A stretch of DNA of 64,000 nucleotides from Gammaproteobacteria bacterium (GCA_018819515.1 JAHJPX010000017.1:1-64000); one strand, 5' to 3'. Positions 25,037 to 35,752 are shown, counted from the stretch's first letter. Numbers and translations are program-made. The notes: generated from the letters alone by a model not told the origin.

Positions 25037-25588
25037 TCAGTCGTAGTGCAGCAGGCCGTGGCCCATCACGGGCGTGCGGCCGGCAATCAGGTCGGTGAGG
25101 AATTTCCAGATGGCGTCCGCAGGCGGCGGGCAGCCGGGCAGGTAGTAGTCGATCTTCACCACTTCGTGGATTGGATGCACCTTGTCGAGCGGCAGTGGTA
25201 GTTCCGGATCGTTGGGAATCTTGCTGCCGCGCGCGAGTCCACCTTCGGTCTCATAGACCTCCTCGAGGATGTCGCGCAGGTCGAGATGGTTGCGCTGGGC
25301 GGGCAGGCCGCCATTGACCGCACAAGCGCCGAGCGCGACCAGGATCTTGCAGTTGGCGCGGAACTCGCGCAGCACATGCACATTCTCTGCGTTGCAGACG
25401 CCGCCTTCGATCAGGCCGAGGTCGCAGGGGCCGCAGTGCTTGATGTCGGTGATCGGCGAGCGGTCGAACTCCACCAGTTCAACCAGCTTGAGGATGCGCT
25501 CGTCGATGTCGAGGAAGGACATGTGGCAGCCGAAGCAGCCGGCCAGGCTCGTCGTGGCGACGCGCAGTTTTCGATTCGGCGCGTTCAT
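25037..25588 (-). CDS. hoxY: NAD-linked [NiFe] hydrogenase small subunit
   Basis: The 183-residue protein passes electrons from HoxH to the diaphorase part through one proximal [4Fe-4S] cluster. The ligands are visible as TSLAGCFGCHMSFLD, CGPCDLGLIEGGVCN, ALGACAVNGGLP and LPGCPPPAD. There is no twin-arginine signal, so the enzyme is cytoplasmic. ATG 25586-25588 shares one base with the hoxU stop (TGATG) and has GGAG upstream, whereas the longer open frame would run into hoxU. Short length is normal for HoxY, which lacks the medial and distal clusters. Confidence 0.96.
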   Translation of the reverse strand: MNAPNRKLRVATTSLAGCFGCHMSFLDIDERILKLVELVEFDRSPITDIKHCGPCDLGLIEGGVCNAENVHVLREFRANCKILVALGACAVNGGLPAQRNHLDLRDILEEVYETEGGLARGSKIPNDPELPLPLDKVHPIHEVVKIDYYLPGCPPPADAIWKFLTDLIAGRTPVMGHGLLHYD

Positions 25589-26319
25589 CAGACTTTCTCC
25601 TTCGTGGCGGGAGTGACCGGCTTGAAGCGCTCGACCTGCTCGTTGATCGGCTTGAGGTCGTAGGTGCGCTGGCCGATTGGTACCGCGAAGCCGTGCCGCT
25701 TGCGCAGGATCACGCCGACCGGACAAACCTCGGCGGCCTTGTCGGTGACCGCAAAGTCAGTGTCGGCGAGACGCCCCGATTCGGCATTGACGATCAGGTG
25801 CTTTTTCAATCCGCGTCCGGAAAGCGCGAAGACGTTCTTCTTGTCGACTTCGGCGCTGGCCCGAATGCACAGTTCGCACAGGATGCAGCGGTTGAAGTCG
25901 AGCAGCATCTCCGGATGCGAGAAGTCGACCGGCCGGTCGGGAAAGAATTCAGTGAAGTGCGGCGACATCACGCCCAGCGCGTAGCCAAGCGCCTGCAACT
26001 TGCAGTTGCCGCTCTTCTCGCAGGACGGGCAGAAATGGTTGCCTTCGACCAGCAGCATCTGGATCAGCATGCGGCGCTTGTCGTTGATTTCCGTGGTGTT
26101 GTTTTCGACTTCCATTCCCGCCGCGGCTGGCGTGGTACATGAGGTGGCCGGTCGGCCGTTGACCTTCATCGTGCACAGCTTGCAACTGCCATGCGGGCGG
26201 AACTCGGGGTGGTAGCAAAGGTGCGGGACGAAGACGCCGGCGGTCAGCGCGGCCTGCATCACGGATTGACCCGGCTCGAACGGAATCTCCTGACCGTCGA
26301 TGGTGAATACATTGCTCAT
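25588..26319 (-). CDS. hoxU: Diaphorase iron-sulfur subunit of the NAD-linked hydrogenase
   Basis: The 243-residue protein resembles the N-terminal part of NuoG. It has a plant-type [2Fe-2S] ligand set (HLCYHPEFRPHGSCKLCTMK with a later CTTPA), a HFCPSCEKSGNCKLQ motif with the His-Cys3 cluster, and a [4Fe-4S] site CILCELC with CPVG downstream. It wires HoxF to HoxY. ATG 26317-26319 overlaps the hoxF stop by four bases (ATGA); the longer open frame is rejected because it would lie within hoxF. Confidence 0.96.
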   Translation of the reverse strand: MSNVFTIDGQEIPFEPGQSVMQAALTAGVFVPHLCYHPEFRPHGSCKLCTMKVNGRPATSCTTPAAAGMEVENNTTEINDKRRMLIQMLLVEGNHFCPSCEKSGNCKLQALGYALGVMSPHFTEFFPDRPVDFSHPEMLLDFNRCILCELCIRASAEVDKKNVFALSGRGLKKHLIVNAESGRLADTDFAVTDKAAEVCPVGVILRKRHGFAVPIGQRTYDLKPINEQVERFKPVTPATKEKV

Positions 26320-28172
26320 TCTGCATTCTCCAGGTGGGCGGCCAGATCGTCGCGGCCCGTCATCTGGCGCGCCTGGGCAAGCGCGCCGTCGAGGTCGAAG
26401 GCAGGCTGGAAGGTGAGGTTCTTCAGGCGTCGCTCGTAGGCCGGACGGAATTTTTCCAGTGTATCGAGCAGCGGGTGGGGCGCCGTATGGCCGAGGCCGC
26501 AATGGGCCGCCGTCTGCATTACCCGCGAAACCTGATAGATCTCGTTGATGTCGACCTGCGTGCCGTGACCGTCGCCGATCTTGTTCATCAGGTTCTTCAA
26601 CAGCGTGGTGCCGACGCGGCAGGGCGTGCAGAAGCCGCAGGACTCGTGGGCAAAGAACTGGGCGAAGTTGCGCGCCACCTCGAACATGTCACGGCTGCGG
26701 TCGAAGACCATGAAGGCGCCGGCGGTCGGGATGTCCTCGAAGGCGATGCGGCGGCCGAATTCGTTGTCGGCGACGCAGATCCCGGATGGCCCGGAGATCT
26801 GAACCGCCTGCGTCTCGGTTGCTCTCGCATCAGCCAGTACTTCGGCGACGGTTACGCCGAATGGGTATTCGTAAATGCCGGGGCGTTCGACATCGCCCGA
26901 TACCGAGAGCAGTTTGGTGCCCGCCGATTTCGTCGTGCCTATGCCGCGATACCAGTCACCGCCCTTGGCCGCAATCAGCGCGGCAGCAGCGAAAGTCTCG
27001 ACGTTGTTCACCACCGTCGGCTTGCCGAGGAAGCCGGCAGTGACAGGGTAGGGCGGCCGGTTGCGCGGAATCCCGCGTTTGCCTTCCAGCGATTCGATCA
27101 GGGCTGATTCCTCGCCACAGACATAGGCGCCGGCACCGAGGTGGACCTCGATGTCGAAATCGAAGCCGCGTCGGCCGAGGATGTTGGCTCCCAGCAAGCC
27201 GGCGTCGTGGCGTGCCGTCAGGACTGACTTTAGCGGATCGAGCAGGTAGCGATATTCGCCGCGTAGATAGACGTATCCCTTCTTCGCGCCGACGGAATAA
27301 GCGGCAACTGTCATGCCTTCAAATACGAGGTGGGCCTGGCGGGTCAGTAGCACGCGGTCCTTGAAGGTGCCGGGCTCGCCTTCGTCGGCATTGCAGACGA
27401 CATAGCGTTCGTCGCCGGGTGCATGGCGGCAGGCTTCCCACTTGATGCCGGTCGTGAAGCCGGCGCCGCCGCGGCCACGCAGGTTCGATTTCTTGATCTC
27501 TTCGAGCACCGCCGACGGGCCATGCGCCGCAGCGCCGACGCCTTCGCGCCACGAGCGCGCGTTGGCCGCGCTTTCCTGCTCGGTTTCGCGCGCCAGTGCT
27601 GCCTTCAGCGCTTCGCCGGGCCGCATCGCGTTGTTTAGCAGAATGTCGCCGCGGCGGACGTTGTCGTCGACGCGGAACCAGTCAGTGGGCCATTCCGCGA
27701 CGGGGATCTGCTTTTGGATCAGTTCAGCCATCTGTGTGACGCGTTCCTGCGTCATGCGCGTGACTGCCCGGTAGTTGACCAGCACGGCTGGTCCCTGGTC
27801 GCACATGCCGGTGCACGAAGTAGTATCGACCGAAACCAGACCGTCCTCGGAAACGCGGCCGGGTTCGAGCCAGAGTTTCTCGCACATCGCCTGCATGAGG
27901 TTGATGTTGCCTAGCATGCGGTCAGTGATGTTGTCGCTCCACAGCACGCGGTAGCGGCCCATCGGCTGGTTGTGAAAAAAACTGTAGAAGCCTGCAGTGC
28001 CCTCGACCTTGGCGCGTGGCCAGCCGATGCTCTTGGCGATCGCGGTGATGGTTTCGGGCGAAAGCCAGCCCAGCGCTTCCTGCGTCTCGCGCAGGATCTG
28101 CATCAGGCGGTTGCCGTTTCGCTCGTAGCGATCCAGCACATTGTTGAGTAAGTTCTCAGGGGATTTCGGCAT
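26316..28172 (-). CDS. hoxF: Diaphorase flavoprotein subunit of the NAD-linked hydrogenase
   Basis: The 618-residue protein oxidises NADH or reduces NAD+. Residues ~1-165 are a NuoE-like domain in which only one cysteine pair (SCTGMCDQG) is clear, so the [2Fe-2S] cluster of NuoE is probably absent there. The rest is NuoF-like: the FMN/NAD region (SNLRGRGGAGFTTGIKWE, VVCNADEGEPGTFKDR, GAGAYVCGEESALIESLEGK) and the [4Fe-4S] ligands ESCGFCTPCRVG plus AHCGLG. It is the first gene of hoxFUYHW. No hoxI is present at the far end. The divergent start of the hyb operon lies 167 bases away. Confidence 0.97.
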   Translation of the reverse strand: MPKSPENLLNNVLDRYERNGNRLMQILRETQEALGWLSPETITAIAKSIGWPRAKVEGTAGFYSFFHNQPMGRYRVLWSDNITDRMLGNINLMQAMCEKLWLEPGRVSEDGLVSVDTTSCTGMCDQGPAVLVNYRAVTRMTQERVTQMAELIQKQIPVAEWPTDWFRVDDNVRRGDILLNNAMRPGEALKAALARETEQESAANARSWREGVGAAAHGPSAVLEEIKKSNLRGRGGAGFTTGIKWEACRHAPGDERYVVCNADEGEPGTFKDRVLLTRQAHLVFEGMTVAAYSVGAKKGYVYLRGEYRYLLDPLKSVLTARHDAGLLGANILGRRGFDFDIEVHLGAGAYVCGEESALIESLEGKRGIPRNRPPYPVTAGFLGKPTVVNNVETFAAAALIAAKGGDWYRGIGTTKSAGTKLLSVSGDVERPGIYEYPFGVTVAEVLADARATETQAVQISGPSGICVADNEFGRRIAFEDIPTAGAFMVFDRSRDMFEVARNFAQFFAHESCGFCTPCRVGTTLLKNLMNKIGDGHGTQVDINEIYQVSRVMQTAAHCGLGHTAPHPLLDTLEKFRPAYERRLKNLTFQPAFDLDGALAQARQMTGRDDLAAHLENAE

Positions 28173-28253
28173 CCGGACCTCCGCTTGCTGCGTTGCATCA
28201 GGTGCAGTCTATTCTGCCCCGATTGTCCATTAATGTCAGCATGTGTTCAGCTT

Positions 28254-28267
28254 ATGACCTAAGTCAA
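28254..28267. promoter_or_regulatory. FNR/CRP-family-like binding site between hoxF and hybO
   Basis: ATGACCTAAGTCAA matches the FNR consensus TTGAY-N4-RTCAA at nine of ten specified positions and contains the perfect inverted repeat TGAC-CTAA-GTCA. It lies in the 167-bp divergent region, about 73 bases before the hybO start and 82 bases before hoxF. Oxygen-responsive control of one or both operons would make physiological sense, but binding is inferred. Confidence 0.5.
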
Positions 28268-28339
28268 AGTGAGGTTTCTGGATGGCCATATCCTTGTGCG
28301 CCATCGAACTTGGTCCGCCACCAATACGAGGAGAGAGAG

Positions 28340-29533
28340 ATGGGGCACAGTTTCATTTTTGACGCCGAACGCGCTGCCGAGGTGGTCGAGCGCCGAACCG
28401 GCGTCTCCCGACGGGAATTCCTGAAAGTCTGTGCCGCGACAGCGGGTACGCTCGGCCTGCCGGCAGGGGCCGAAGCGGCAATCGCAAAGGCGGTGGCCGC
28501 GGCCCAGCGCCCGTCGGTCATCTGGCTGCACTTTCAGGAATGTACGGGGTGTTCGGAATCTCTGTTGCGCGCCGAGCATCCGACACTGGAGAAACTGATC
28601 CTCGATGTCATCTCGCTCGACTACCACGAGACGCTGATGGCCGCCGCCGGCCACCAGGCCGAGAAGGCGCGCAGGGATGCGATGGCCGCCAATAAAGGCA
28701 AGTACATCCTCGTCGTCGAAGGCGCGATTCCGACCAAGGAAAACGGCATCTACTGCAAGGTCGGCGGCCAGACCGCGATCGACATGGTCAAGGAGTGTGC
28801 GGCCGACGCTGCAGCGGTGATCGCCATCGGCTCCTGCGCCTCGTGGGGCGGTATGCCTTCGACGATTCCCTCGATTCCCGGCGCCGACTCCAGCCCGACA
28901 GGTTCTTCCAGCGTCGCGGAGATACTGGGCAAGCCGGTCGTAACAATTCCCGGTTGTCCGCCGAACCCGTACAACTTCCTTTCGACGGCGGTCCATTTCC
29001 TCACCTTCGGCAAGCTGCCCGCCACCGACAAGCTGGGCCGGCCGTTGTTTGCCTATGGCAGGCTAATCCACGAAAACTGTGAGCGTCGTGCCCACTTCGA
29101 TGCCGGTCGTTTCGCCATGGCGTTCGGCGACGAAGGCCACCGCAAAGGCTACTGTCTGTACAAGCTCGGCTGCAAGGGGCCGGAAACCTACGCCAACTGT
29201 CCGACGATCGGCTTCGGCGATGCCGGCGAAGGCAACTGGCCGGTCGGTTGCGGCCATCCCTGTATCGGTTGTACCGAGCAGGGCATCGGATTCACCAAGC
29301 CGATCCACTCGTTGGCCAAGTTGAAGAACGCGGTGCCGCCGCAGCAGTATCCGCGCATCGTCGAGGATCAGGGGCAGGGCGCTTCCTTTGCCTCCGCCGC
29401 CGCGCTGGCGGCGATTGCCGGGGCCGCAGCGGGTGGTGCGGCCATGTTGACGCGCAACATGGGCTTGTCGCACAAGGCCGAAGAACTCGAAAAGGCTCAG
29501 GACGCTGCCCGCAACACCAAGTCGGAGGTCTGA
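28340..29533 (+). CDS. hybO: Hyd-2-type periplasmic [NiFe] hydrogenase small subunit (group 1c)
   Basis: The 397-residue protein has a twin-arginine signal (VSRREFLKVCAATAG, residues ~22-36) that exports the folded heterodimer. Proximal cluster ligands are C68 and C71 (HFQECTGCSESLL), C166 (IGSCASWGG) and the cysteine in PGCPPNP; position 70 and 171 are glycine, so this is a standard 4-Cys [4Fe-4S] site. A C-terminal alanine-rich helix (ASAAALAAIAGAAAGGAAML) anchors it in the membrane. ATG 28340 follows GAGGAGAGAG. The order hybO-A-B-C-D matches the E. coli hyb operon. Confidence 0.95.
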   Translation: MGHSFIFDAERAAEVVERRTGVSRREFLKVCAATAGTLGLPAGAEAAIAKAVAAAQRPSVIWLHFQECTGCSESLLRAEHPTLEKLILDVISLDYHETLMAAAGHQAEKARRDAMAANKGKYILVVEGAIPTKENGIYCKVGGQTAIDMVKECAADAAAVIAIGSCASWGGMPSTIPSIPGADSSPTGSSSVAEILGKPVVTIPGCPPNPYNFLSTAVHFLTFGKLPATDKLGRPLFAYGRLIHENCERRAHFDAGRFAMAFGDEGHRKGYCLYKLGCKGPETYANCPTIGFGDAGEGNWPVGCGHPCIGCTEQGIGFTKPIHSLAKLKNAVPPQQYPRIVEDQGQGASFASAAALAAIAGAAAGGAAMLTRNMGLSHKAEELEKAQDAARNTKSEV

Positions 29534-29535
29534 TC

Positions 29536-30603
29536 ATGGCCAATCGTCGTGATTTCCTCAGGGGCGTGCTGGCCGGGGGGGCTGCGCTGACCGCGGGCGT
29601 TGCCACCGAACCCGCCTGCGCGCGGGAAACGCGCGCCCGTCCGGACGAAGCCCTGGGGCTGCTCTACGACGCCACCTTGTGCATCGGCTGCAAGGCCTGC
29701 GTAGCCGCCTGCAAGGAGGCGAACGGCAATCCGCCGGTGTTTTCCACCCAGGATCATCTGTGGGACACGCCGCTGGACACTGACGGACACACCTTCAATC
29801 TCATCAAGATGTACCGCAACGGCACCATGGAAGCCAAGGATGCCGAGGAGAACGGTTATTCGTTCATGAAGGTGTCGTGCATGCACTGTGCCGATCCGTC
29901 ATGCGTTTCGGCCTGCCCGGTGTCGGCCATGACCAAGGACCCGGTGACGGGCGTTGTCGGCTACAACCCGGACAACTGCATCGGCTGTCGTTATTGCGTG
30001 GCGGCCTGCCCGTTCGGCATCCCGAAATACCAGTACGACTCGCCCACCGGCCGCATCGGCAAGTGCGAACTGTGCCGCCATCGCCACAAGGACGGCCACT
30101 ATTCGGCCTGCGCCGAGGTCTGCCCGACGGGCGCGACGCTGTTCGGACGTACCGAGGATCTGTTGGCCGAGGCGAAACGACGCCTTGCGCTCAAGCCGGG
30201 CGCCACCACCGTCTATCCCAGGGGCCGTCTGCGGCATGCGCAGGAGAAGGTGCTGCAGGGCCAGCCTGACGGCAAGGGAGCCATGCGTCGCCATGGTTGG
30301 CGGGACGAACCCGATCAGAGCTACGAAGGAACGGTCGGCAACTACGTCCAGCACGTCTATGGCGAGAAGGAGTACGGCGGCACCCAGGTGCTCAAGCTCT
30401 CGGCGGTGAACTTCCAGAAGGTCGGCATGCCGGACCTGCCGCCCGAATCCGCTGCCGCGCTGTCGGAAACCATCCAGCACACGCTCTACAGCAACCTGCT
30501 CATGCCCTTTGCGGTCCTGGGCGTGATGACCTTCGCGGCCAAGCGCAACGTCAAGGCTGACGAAGGCGAGGGTGGCAACGACAGCGAACGGAAGGAGGGC
30601 TGA
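29536..30603 (+). CDS. hybA: Hydrogenase-2 ferredoxin-type electron carrier
   Basis: The 355-residue protein has a twin-arginine signal (RRDFLRGVLAGGAALTAG) and four cysteine groups for [4Fe-4S] clusters: CIGCKACVAACKEAN, CMHCADPSCVSACPV, CIGCRYCVAACPFG and CELCRHRHKDGHYSACAEVC. A hydrophobic C-terminus (LLMPFAVLGVMTFA) anchors it to the periplasmic face of the membrane. It carries electrons from HybO to the integral membrane protein HybB. It begins two bases after the hybO stop. Confidence 0.95.
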   Translation: MANRRDFLRGVLAGGAALTAGVATEPACARETRARPDEALGLLYDATLCIGCKACVAACKEANGNPPVFSTQDHLWDTPLDTDGHTFNLIKMYRNGTMEAKDAEENGYSFMKVSCMHCADPSCVSACPVSAMTKDPVTGVVGYNPDNCIGCRYCVAACPFGIPKYQYDSPTGRIGKCELCRHRHKDGHYSACAEVCPTGATLFGRTEDLLAEAKRRLALKPGATTVYPRGRLRHAQEKVLQGQPDGKGAMRRHGWRDEPDQSYEGTVGNYVQHVYGEKEYGGTQVLKLSAVNFQKVGMPDLPPESAAALSETIQHTLYSNLLMPFAVLGVMTFAAKRNVKADEGEGGNDSERKEG

Positions 30604-30605
30604 CC

Positions 30606-31760
30606 ATGGCCAACCATATACATGCAGCTCCGGCGCCCGTTGGTGGCCGCCTGTTCAACGCCACGACCTTTGTTGCGGGAGTCTTGATCGCTATCATGGC
30701 GACCATCCTGCTGGTCCGCTTCATCTTCGGCCTTGGTGCGGTTACCAACCTCAATAACGGTTACCCCTGGGGCATGTGGGTGGTGGTCGACGTGGTGATC
30801 GGTTCGGCCTTCGCCTGCGGCGGCTTTTCGGTGGCGATGCTGGTGTACATCTTCAATCGCGGCGAATACCACCCGCTGGTGCGGCCCGCCCTGCTGGCCA
30901 GCCTGTTCGGTTACACGCTGGCCGGCGTCGGGGTGATCTTCGACCTCGGTCGCTGGTGGAACGTCTGGAACATGTTCTGGCCTGGTTCGGTGAACCTCAA
31001 CTCAGTGATGTTCGAAGTGGCCATCTGCATCACCGCCTACATCATCGTGATGTGGATCGAGTTTTCGCCGACTTTCCTGGAACAGATGGGAAGGAACGAC
31101 ACCAAGCGCAAGCTGTCCAGGGTGATGTTCTTCGTCATCGCGCTCGGCGTCGTTCTGCCGATGATGCACCAGTCCTCGCTCGGCACCTTGCTGGTGGTCA
31201 TGGGCGTCCAGATCCATCCGCTCTGGAAGACGCCGCTCGAACCGCTGCTTTATCTGCTGACCGCCATCACCATGGGCTACGCCGTCGTGCTGTTCGAGTC
31301 CTGCGTCGCATCGAGTGCCTACCGGCGCAAGATCGAGACGCATTTGCTCACGCCGTTGTCGAAGATCATGCTCGGCTTCCTGGCCGCCTACGTCGTGGCG
31401 CGCTTGGGCGACTTGGTGGTGCGCGGTGCGCTGGGCAGCGCCTTCGCCGCCTCTTTGGAGGCGTTCATGTTCTGGCTCGAAACCGCTTGCTTCCTGGCGC
31501 CGTTCATACTGATCGGTCGCGAGGCCGATCGGCGCAATCCCGCCCGGTTGTTCCTGGCCGGCATCGTGCTGATGCTCGGTGGTGCGCTGCTGCGCATCAA
31601 TGGCTTCCTGATCGGCTACGAAACCGGCGACGGTTTCCACTACTTCCCCAGCTTCCCGGAACTCATGGTCACGGTCGGCATGTTCGCCATCGAGGTTCTC
31701 GGATACATCATCATTACCCGCCGCTTCCCGGTTCTGCCGCGCGAAGCCGCCCATTCCTGA
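30606..31760 (+). CDS. hybB: Hydrogenase-2 membrane subunit (NrfD/PsrC family)
   Basis: The 384-residue protein has about ten hydrophobic segments, starting with FVAGVLIAIMATILLVRFIF and including LASLFGYTLAGVGVIFDLG and VMFFVIALGVVLPMMHQSS. NrfD-type proteins bind quinone without haem and in Hyd-2 link HybA to menaquinone or ubiquinone and to proton movement. It begins two bases after hybA stops, as in E. coli. Confidence 0.95.
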   Translation: MANHIHAAPAPVGGRLFNATTFVAGVLIAIMATILLVRFIFGLGAVTNLNNGYPWGMWVVVDVVIGSAFACGGFSVAMLVYIFNRGEYHPLVRPALLASLFGYTLAGVGVIFDLGRWWNVWNMFWPGSVNLNSVMFEVAICITAYIIVMWIEFSPTFLEQMGRNDTKRKLSRVMFFVIALGVVLPMMHQSSLGTLLVVMGVQIHPLWKTPLEPLLYLLTAITMGYAVVLFESCVASSAYRRKIETHLLTPLSKIMLGFLAAYVVARLGDLVVRGALGSAFAASLEAFMFWLETACFLAPFILIGREADRRNPARLFLAGIVLMLGGALLRINGFLIGYETGDGFHYFPSFPELMVTVGMFAIEVLGYIIITRRFPVLPREAAHS

Positions 31761-31772
31761 CGGAGACGAACA

Positions 31773-33473
31773 ATGGCACGCATTACCATCGATCCCATCA
31801 CCCGCATCGAAGGGCATCTGCGCATCGACGTCGACGTCGATGGCGGCCGGGTCAAGAAGGCCTGGTCGTCGGGCCAGATGTGGCGTGGCGTCGAGCTGAT
31901 CCTGCTCGGCCGCGATCCCCGCGATGCCTGGGCCATCACCCAGCGCATCTGCGGCGTCTGTACCACCGTGCATGCGATAACGTCGGTGCGGGCGGTCGAA
32001 AACGCACTGCAGCTGGAAGTACCGCTCAATGCCCAGTACATCCGCAACATCATCATGCTGGCACATACGGTGCACGACCACATCGTTCACTTCTATCACC
32101 TGTCGGCGCTTGACTGGGTCGATGTCACTTCGGCACTGAAGGCCGATCCGGACAAGACCGCCAGCCTCGCGGAAAGCCTGTCGTCCTGGAAGCTCAACGG
32201 CAAGCACGAGATGCGCGCGACCAAGGAACGGCTGGCCGGTTTCGTCAGCGGTGGCCAGCTCGGCATCTTTACCAACGGCTACTGGGGCCACCCGGCCATG
32301 AAGCTGCCGCCCGAAGTGAACCTGCTGGCTGTGGCGCACTACCTGCAAGCACTGGACATCCAGCGCAAGGCCAACAAGATCGTTGCCGTGCTGGGGTCCA
32401 AGACGCCCCATATCCAGAACCTCGCCGTCGGCGGCGTCGCCAATCCGATCGCCACCGATTCGCAGTCCGTACTGACCGTGGAGCGCCTGCTCGCGCTCAA
32501 GGCGTGGATCGACGAACTGGCCGACTTCGTCAAGAACGTATACCTGATCGATGTCGCCGCGGTCGGTGCTTTCTATGCCGACTGGACCAAGGTCGGCGAG
32601 GGCGTCACCAACTACCTTTCGGTGCCCGACGTGCCGCTCGATACCACCGGCACGAAGTTCGCCGTGCCGGGTGGGTTCATCACCGCCAAGGACCTCGCCA
32701 CGTACAAGCCGATCACGAAGTTCGGCGACGAATTTTTCGTCAAGGGCGTCGAGGAATCGATCAAGCACTCCTGGTACAACTACAGCGAGCAAAAGCCTTT
32801 GCATCCCTATGTAGGCGAAACCAAGCCGAACTACACCGACTTCAAGGACAACGAAAAGTACTCCTGGCTGAAGTCGCCGACCTTCTACGGCAAGGTCGCT
32901 CAGGTCGGTCCGCTGGCCAACGTACTGTGCGGTTTGGCGGCTGGTCATGCGCCGACCAAGAAGTACGCAACCGCCGCGCTCGACACCGTTTCCGCACTGG
33001 CCAAGACCAAGGTTGGCCTCGATGCCATGCACTCGACCATCGGCCGTCACGCGGCGCGCGCGGTGCGTTGCGCCGTATCGGTGGACGAACTCTCGAACCA
33101 GTGGAGCCTGCTGTTGGCCAATATCGCCAAGGGCGACCTTCATACCTTCAACAAACCGGTGTTCCCGAAGGGCGAGATTTCCGGCGTCGGCTTCCACGAA
33201 GCGCCGCGCGGTGCGCTTTCGCACTGGGTTGTCATCGACGATGGCAAGATCAAGAACTATCAGTGCGTCGTGCCGTCGACCTGGAACGCCTGCCCGCGCA
33301 ATGAGAAGGACGAGCCGGGACCGTACGAGGCGTCGCTGATGAATACGCCCGTCGCCAGGCAGGATGAGCCGCTTGAAGTCCTGCGCACCGTGCACTCCTT
33401 CGATCCCTGCATCGCCTGCGCCATCCACCTGACCGACGAGGAAGGCTCGGCAGTCAGCGTCAAGACCCGGTGA
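31773..33473 (+). CDS. hybC: Hyd-2-type [NiFe] hydrogenase large subunit (group 1c)
   Basis: The 566-residue protein holds the active site: RICGVCT (C60, C63) and DPCIACAIH (C546, C549). After H552 a 14-residue tail (LTDEEGSAVSVKTR) remains to be cut off by HybD. It has no signal of its own and is exported with HybO. The N-terminus TIDPITRIEGHLRI and length fit group 1 enzymes. The stop overlaps the hybD start. Confidence 0.97.
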   Translation: MARITIDPITRIEGHLRIDVDVDGGRVKKAWSSGQMWRGVELILLGRDPRDAWAITQRICGVCTTVHAITSVRAVENALQLEVPLNAQYIRNIIMLAHTVHDHIVHFYHLSALDWVDVTSALKADPDKTASLAESLSSWKLNGKHEMRATKERLAGFVSGGQLGIFTNGYWGHPAMKLPPEVNLLAVAHYLQALDIQRKANKIVAVLGSKTPHIQNLAVGGVANPIATDSQSVLTVERLLALKAWIDELADFVKNVYLIDVAAVGAFYADWTKVGEGVTNYLSVPDVPLDTTGTKFAVPGGFITAKDLATYKPITKFGDEFFVKGVEESIKHSWYNYSEQKPLHPYVGETKPNYTDFKDNEKYSWLKSPTFYGKVAQVGPLANVLCGLAAGHAPTKKYATAALDTVSALAKTKVGLDAMHSTIGRHAARAVRCAVSVDELSNQWSLLLANIAKGDLHTFNKPVFPKGEISGVGFHEAPRGALSHWVVIDDGKIKNYQCVVPSTWNACPRNEKDEPGPYEASLMNTPVARQDEPLEVLRTVHSFDPCIACAIHLTDEEGSAVSVKTR

Positions 33474-33958
33474 GAGTCGTTATCCTCGGCATCGGCAACA
33501 CCATCCTCTCCGACGAAGGCGTGGGGGTGCATGCCGCCGAGGCTCTGCGGGCGGCCTACGATCTGCCGGATGGCGTCGAAGTCATCGATGGCGGTACGGC
33601 GGGCATGGAGCTGCTGGAGCCGCTGTCGAACCTCGACCTGCTGGTCGTACTGGACGCGGTCAAGCGCGGCCAGCCGGCGGGCAGCATCGTCAGGCTAACG
33701 GGTCCGGAAGTGCCGGTCTTTTTCCGCTCCAAACTTTCGCCGCACCAGATCAGCATCTGCGACGTGCTGGCCAGCCTGGAGTTCATCGGCGACAAGCCGA
33801 AGGACATGGTGCTGATCGGCGTCGAGCCGGAAAGCCTCGAACTCGGCCTGGAAATGACGCCGACGGTCGCGGCGCGCATTCCGGAGTTGGTCGAACTGGC
33901 CGTGGCTGCATTGGCTGCTCGCGGCGTGCACCTCAGGGAAACGGCTCCATGTGCCTAG
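33470..33958 (+). CDS. hybD: Hydrogenase maturation protease for HybC
   Basis: The 162-residue protein is a HybD-type nickel-dependent endopeptidase. The N-terminus VVILGIGNTILSDEGVGVHA contains the Ni-binding glutamate; the aspartate is in VVLDAVKRG and the histidine in LSPHQISICD. The GTG start overlaps the hybC stop (GTGA), indicating coupled translation with its substrate. It overlaps hybG by 10 bases. Confidence 0.95.
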   Translation: MRVVILGIGNTILSDEGVGVHAAEALRAAYDLPDGVEVIDGGTAGMELLEPLSNLDLLVVLDAVKRGQPAGSIVRLTGPEVPVFFRSKLSPHQISICDVLASLEFIGDKPKDMVLIGVEPESLELGLEMTPTVAARIPELVELAVAALAARGVHLRETAPCA

Positions 33959-34194
33959 CGGTGCCTTCGCGCATCATTGCGCTTGACGGCGAGATAGCGA
34001 CCGTCGAGGCTTTCGGCGAGACGCGTCAGGTCAGCCTGCTGCTGATGCCCGAGGAGGTCGCGCTCGGCGACTACCTGCTGATCCAGGCCGGTGGTTTTGC
34101 CTTCGAGCGCGTCGAGGCCGATCGTGCCGAGGAATCCCTTCGCGTCATGGCGGAATTGATGGTTGCCGACAGTACCGACGTTCGTGCCTGGTAG
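33949..34194 (+). CDS. hybG: HypC/HybG-type hydrogenase chaperone
   Basis: The 81-residue protein begins MCLAVPSRIIALDG, the HypC-family signature in which C2 binds the Fe(CN)2CO unit and then the large subunit precursor. It is one of three HypC-family proteins in the window and, by position, serves HybC. It ends the hyb operon; a 115-base gap with two hairpins follows. Confidence 0.92.
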   Translation: MCLAVPSRIIALDGEIATVEAFGETRQVSLLLMPEEVALGDYLLIQAGGFAFERVEADRAEESLRVMAELMVADSTDVRAW

Positions 34195-34246
34195 CGCTCT
34201 TTTTCCGCTTGCTGCTTGACATGGCGGCTTTCCGCCCGTGAAATGT

Positions 34247-34266
34247 CCCCCGGAGGCAACCGGGGG
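34247..34266. terminator. GC-rich hairpin between hybG and hoxA
   Basis: CCCCCGG and CCGGGGG form a perfect 7-bp stem around AGGCAA. It lacks a T-run. A smaller hairpin (GGCGG/CCGCC) lies about 20 bases earlier. They may end or attenuate transcription from hyb into the regulatory genes. Confidence 0.45.
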
Positions 34267-34309
34267 GTAGCATGCCAAATCAGGAATTCGCTCGACGGAC
34301 CGTCGGCGC

Positions 34310-35748
<1,439 letters not shown>

Positions 35749-35752
<4 letters not shown>

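Noticed and set aside
25751..25777. GCAAAGTCAG followed by a GC-rich stretch in hoxU, similar to the 27-bp repeat
   Set aside because: Only the AAAGTCAG part matches, the stem is absent, and the encoded RLADTDFAVTDKAAEVCPVG is the usual HoxU sequence.
28284..28303. TGGCCATATCCTTGT upstream of hybO as a sigma-54 promoter
   Set aside because: GG is present with correct spacing but the -12 is GT and the rest of the consensus is poor; weaker than the candidate before hupS.
31002..33428. An 808-codon minus-strand frame opposite hybB/hybC
   Set aside because: Antisense shadow of hybC caused by codon-position GC bias; no recognisable protein family.
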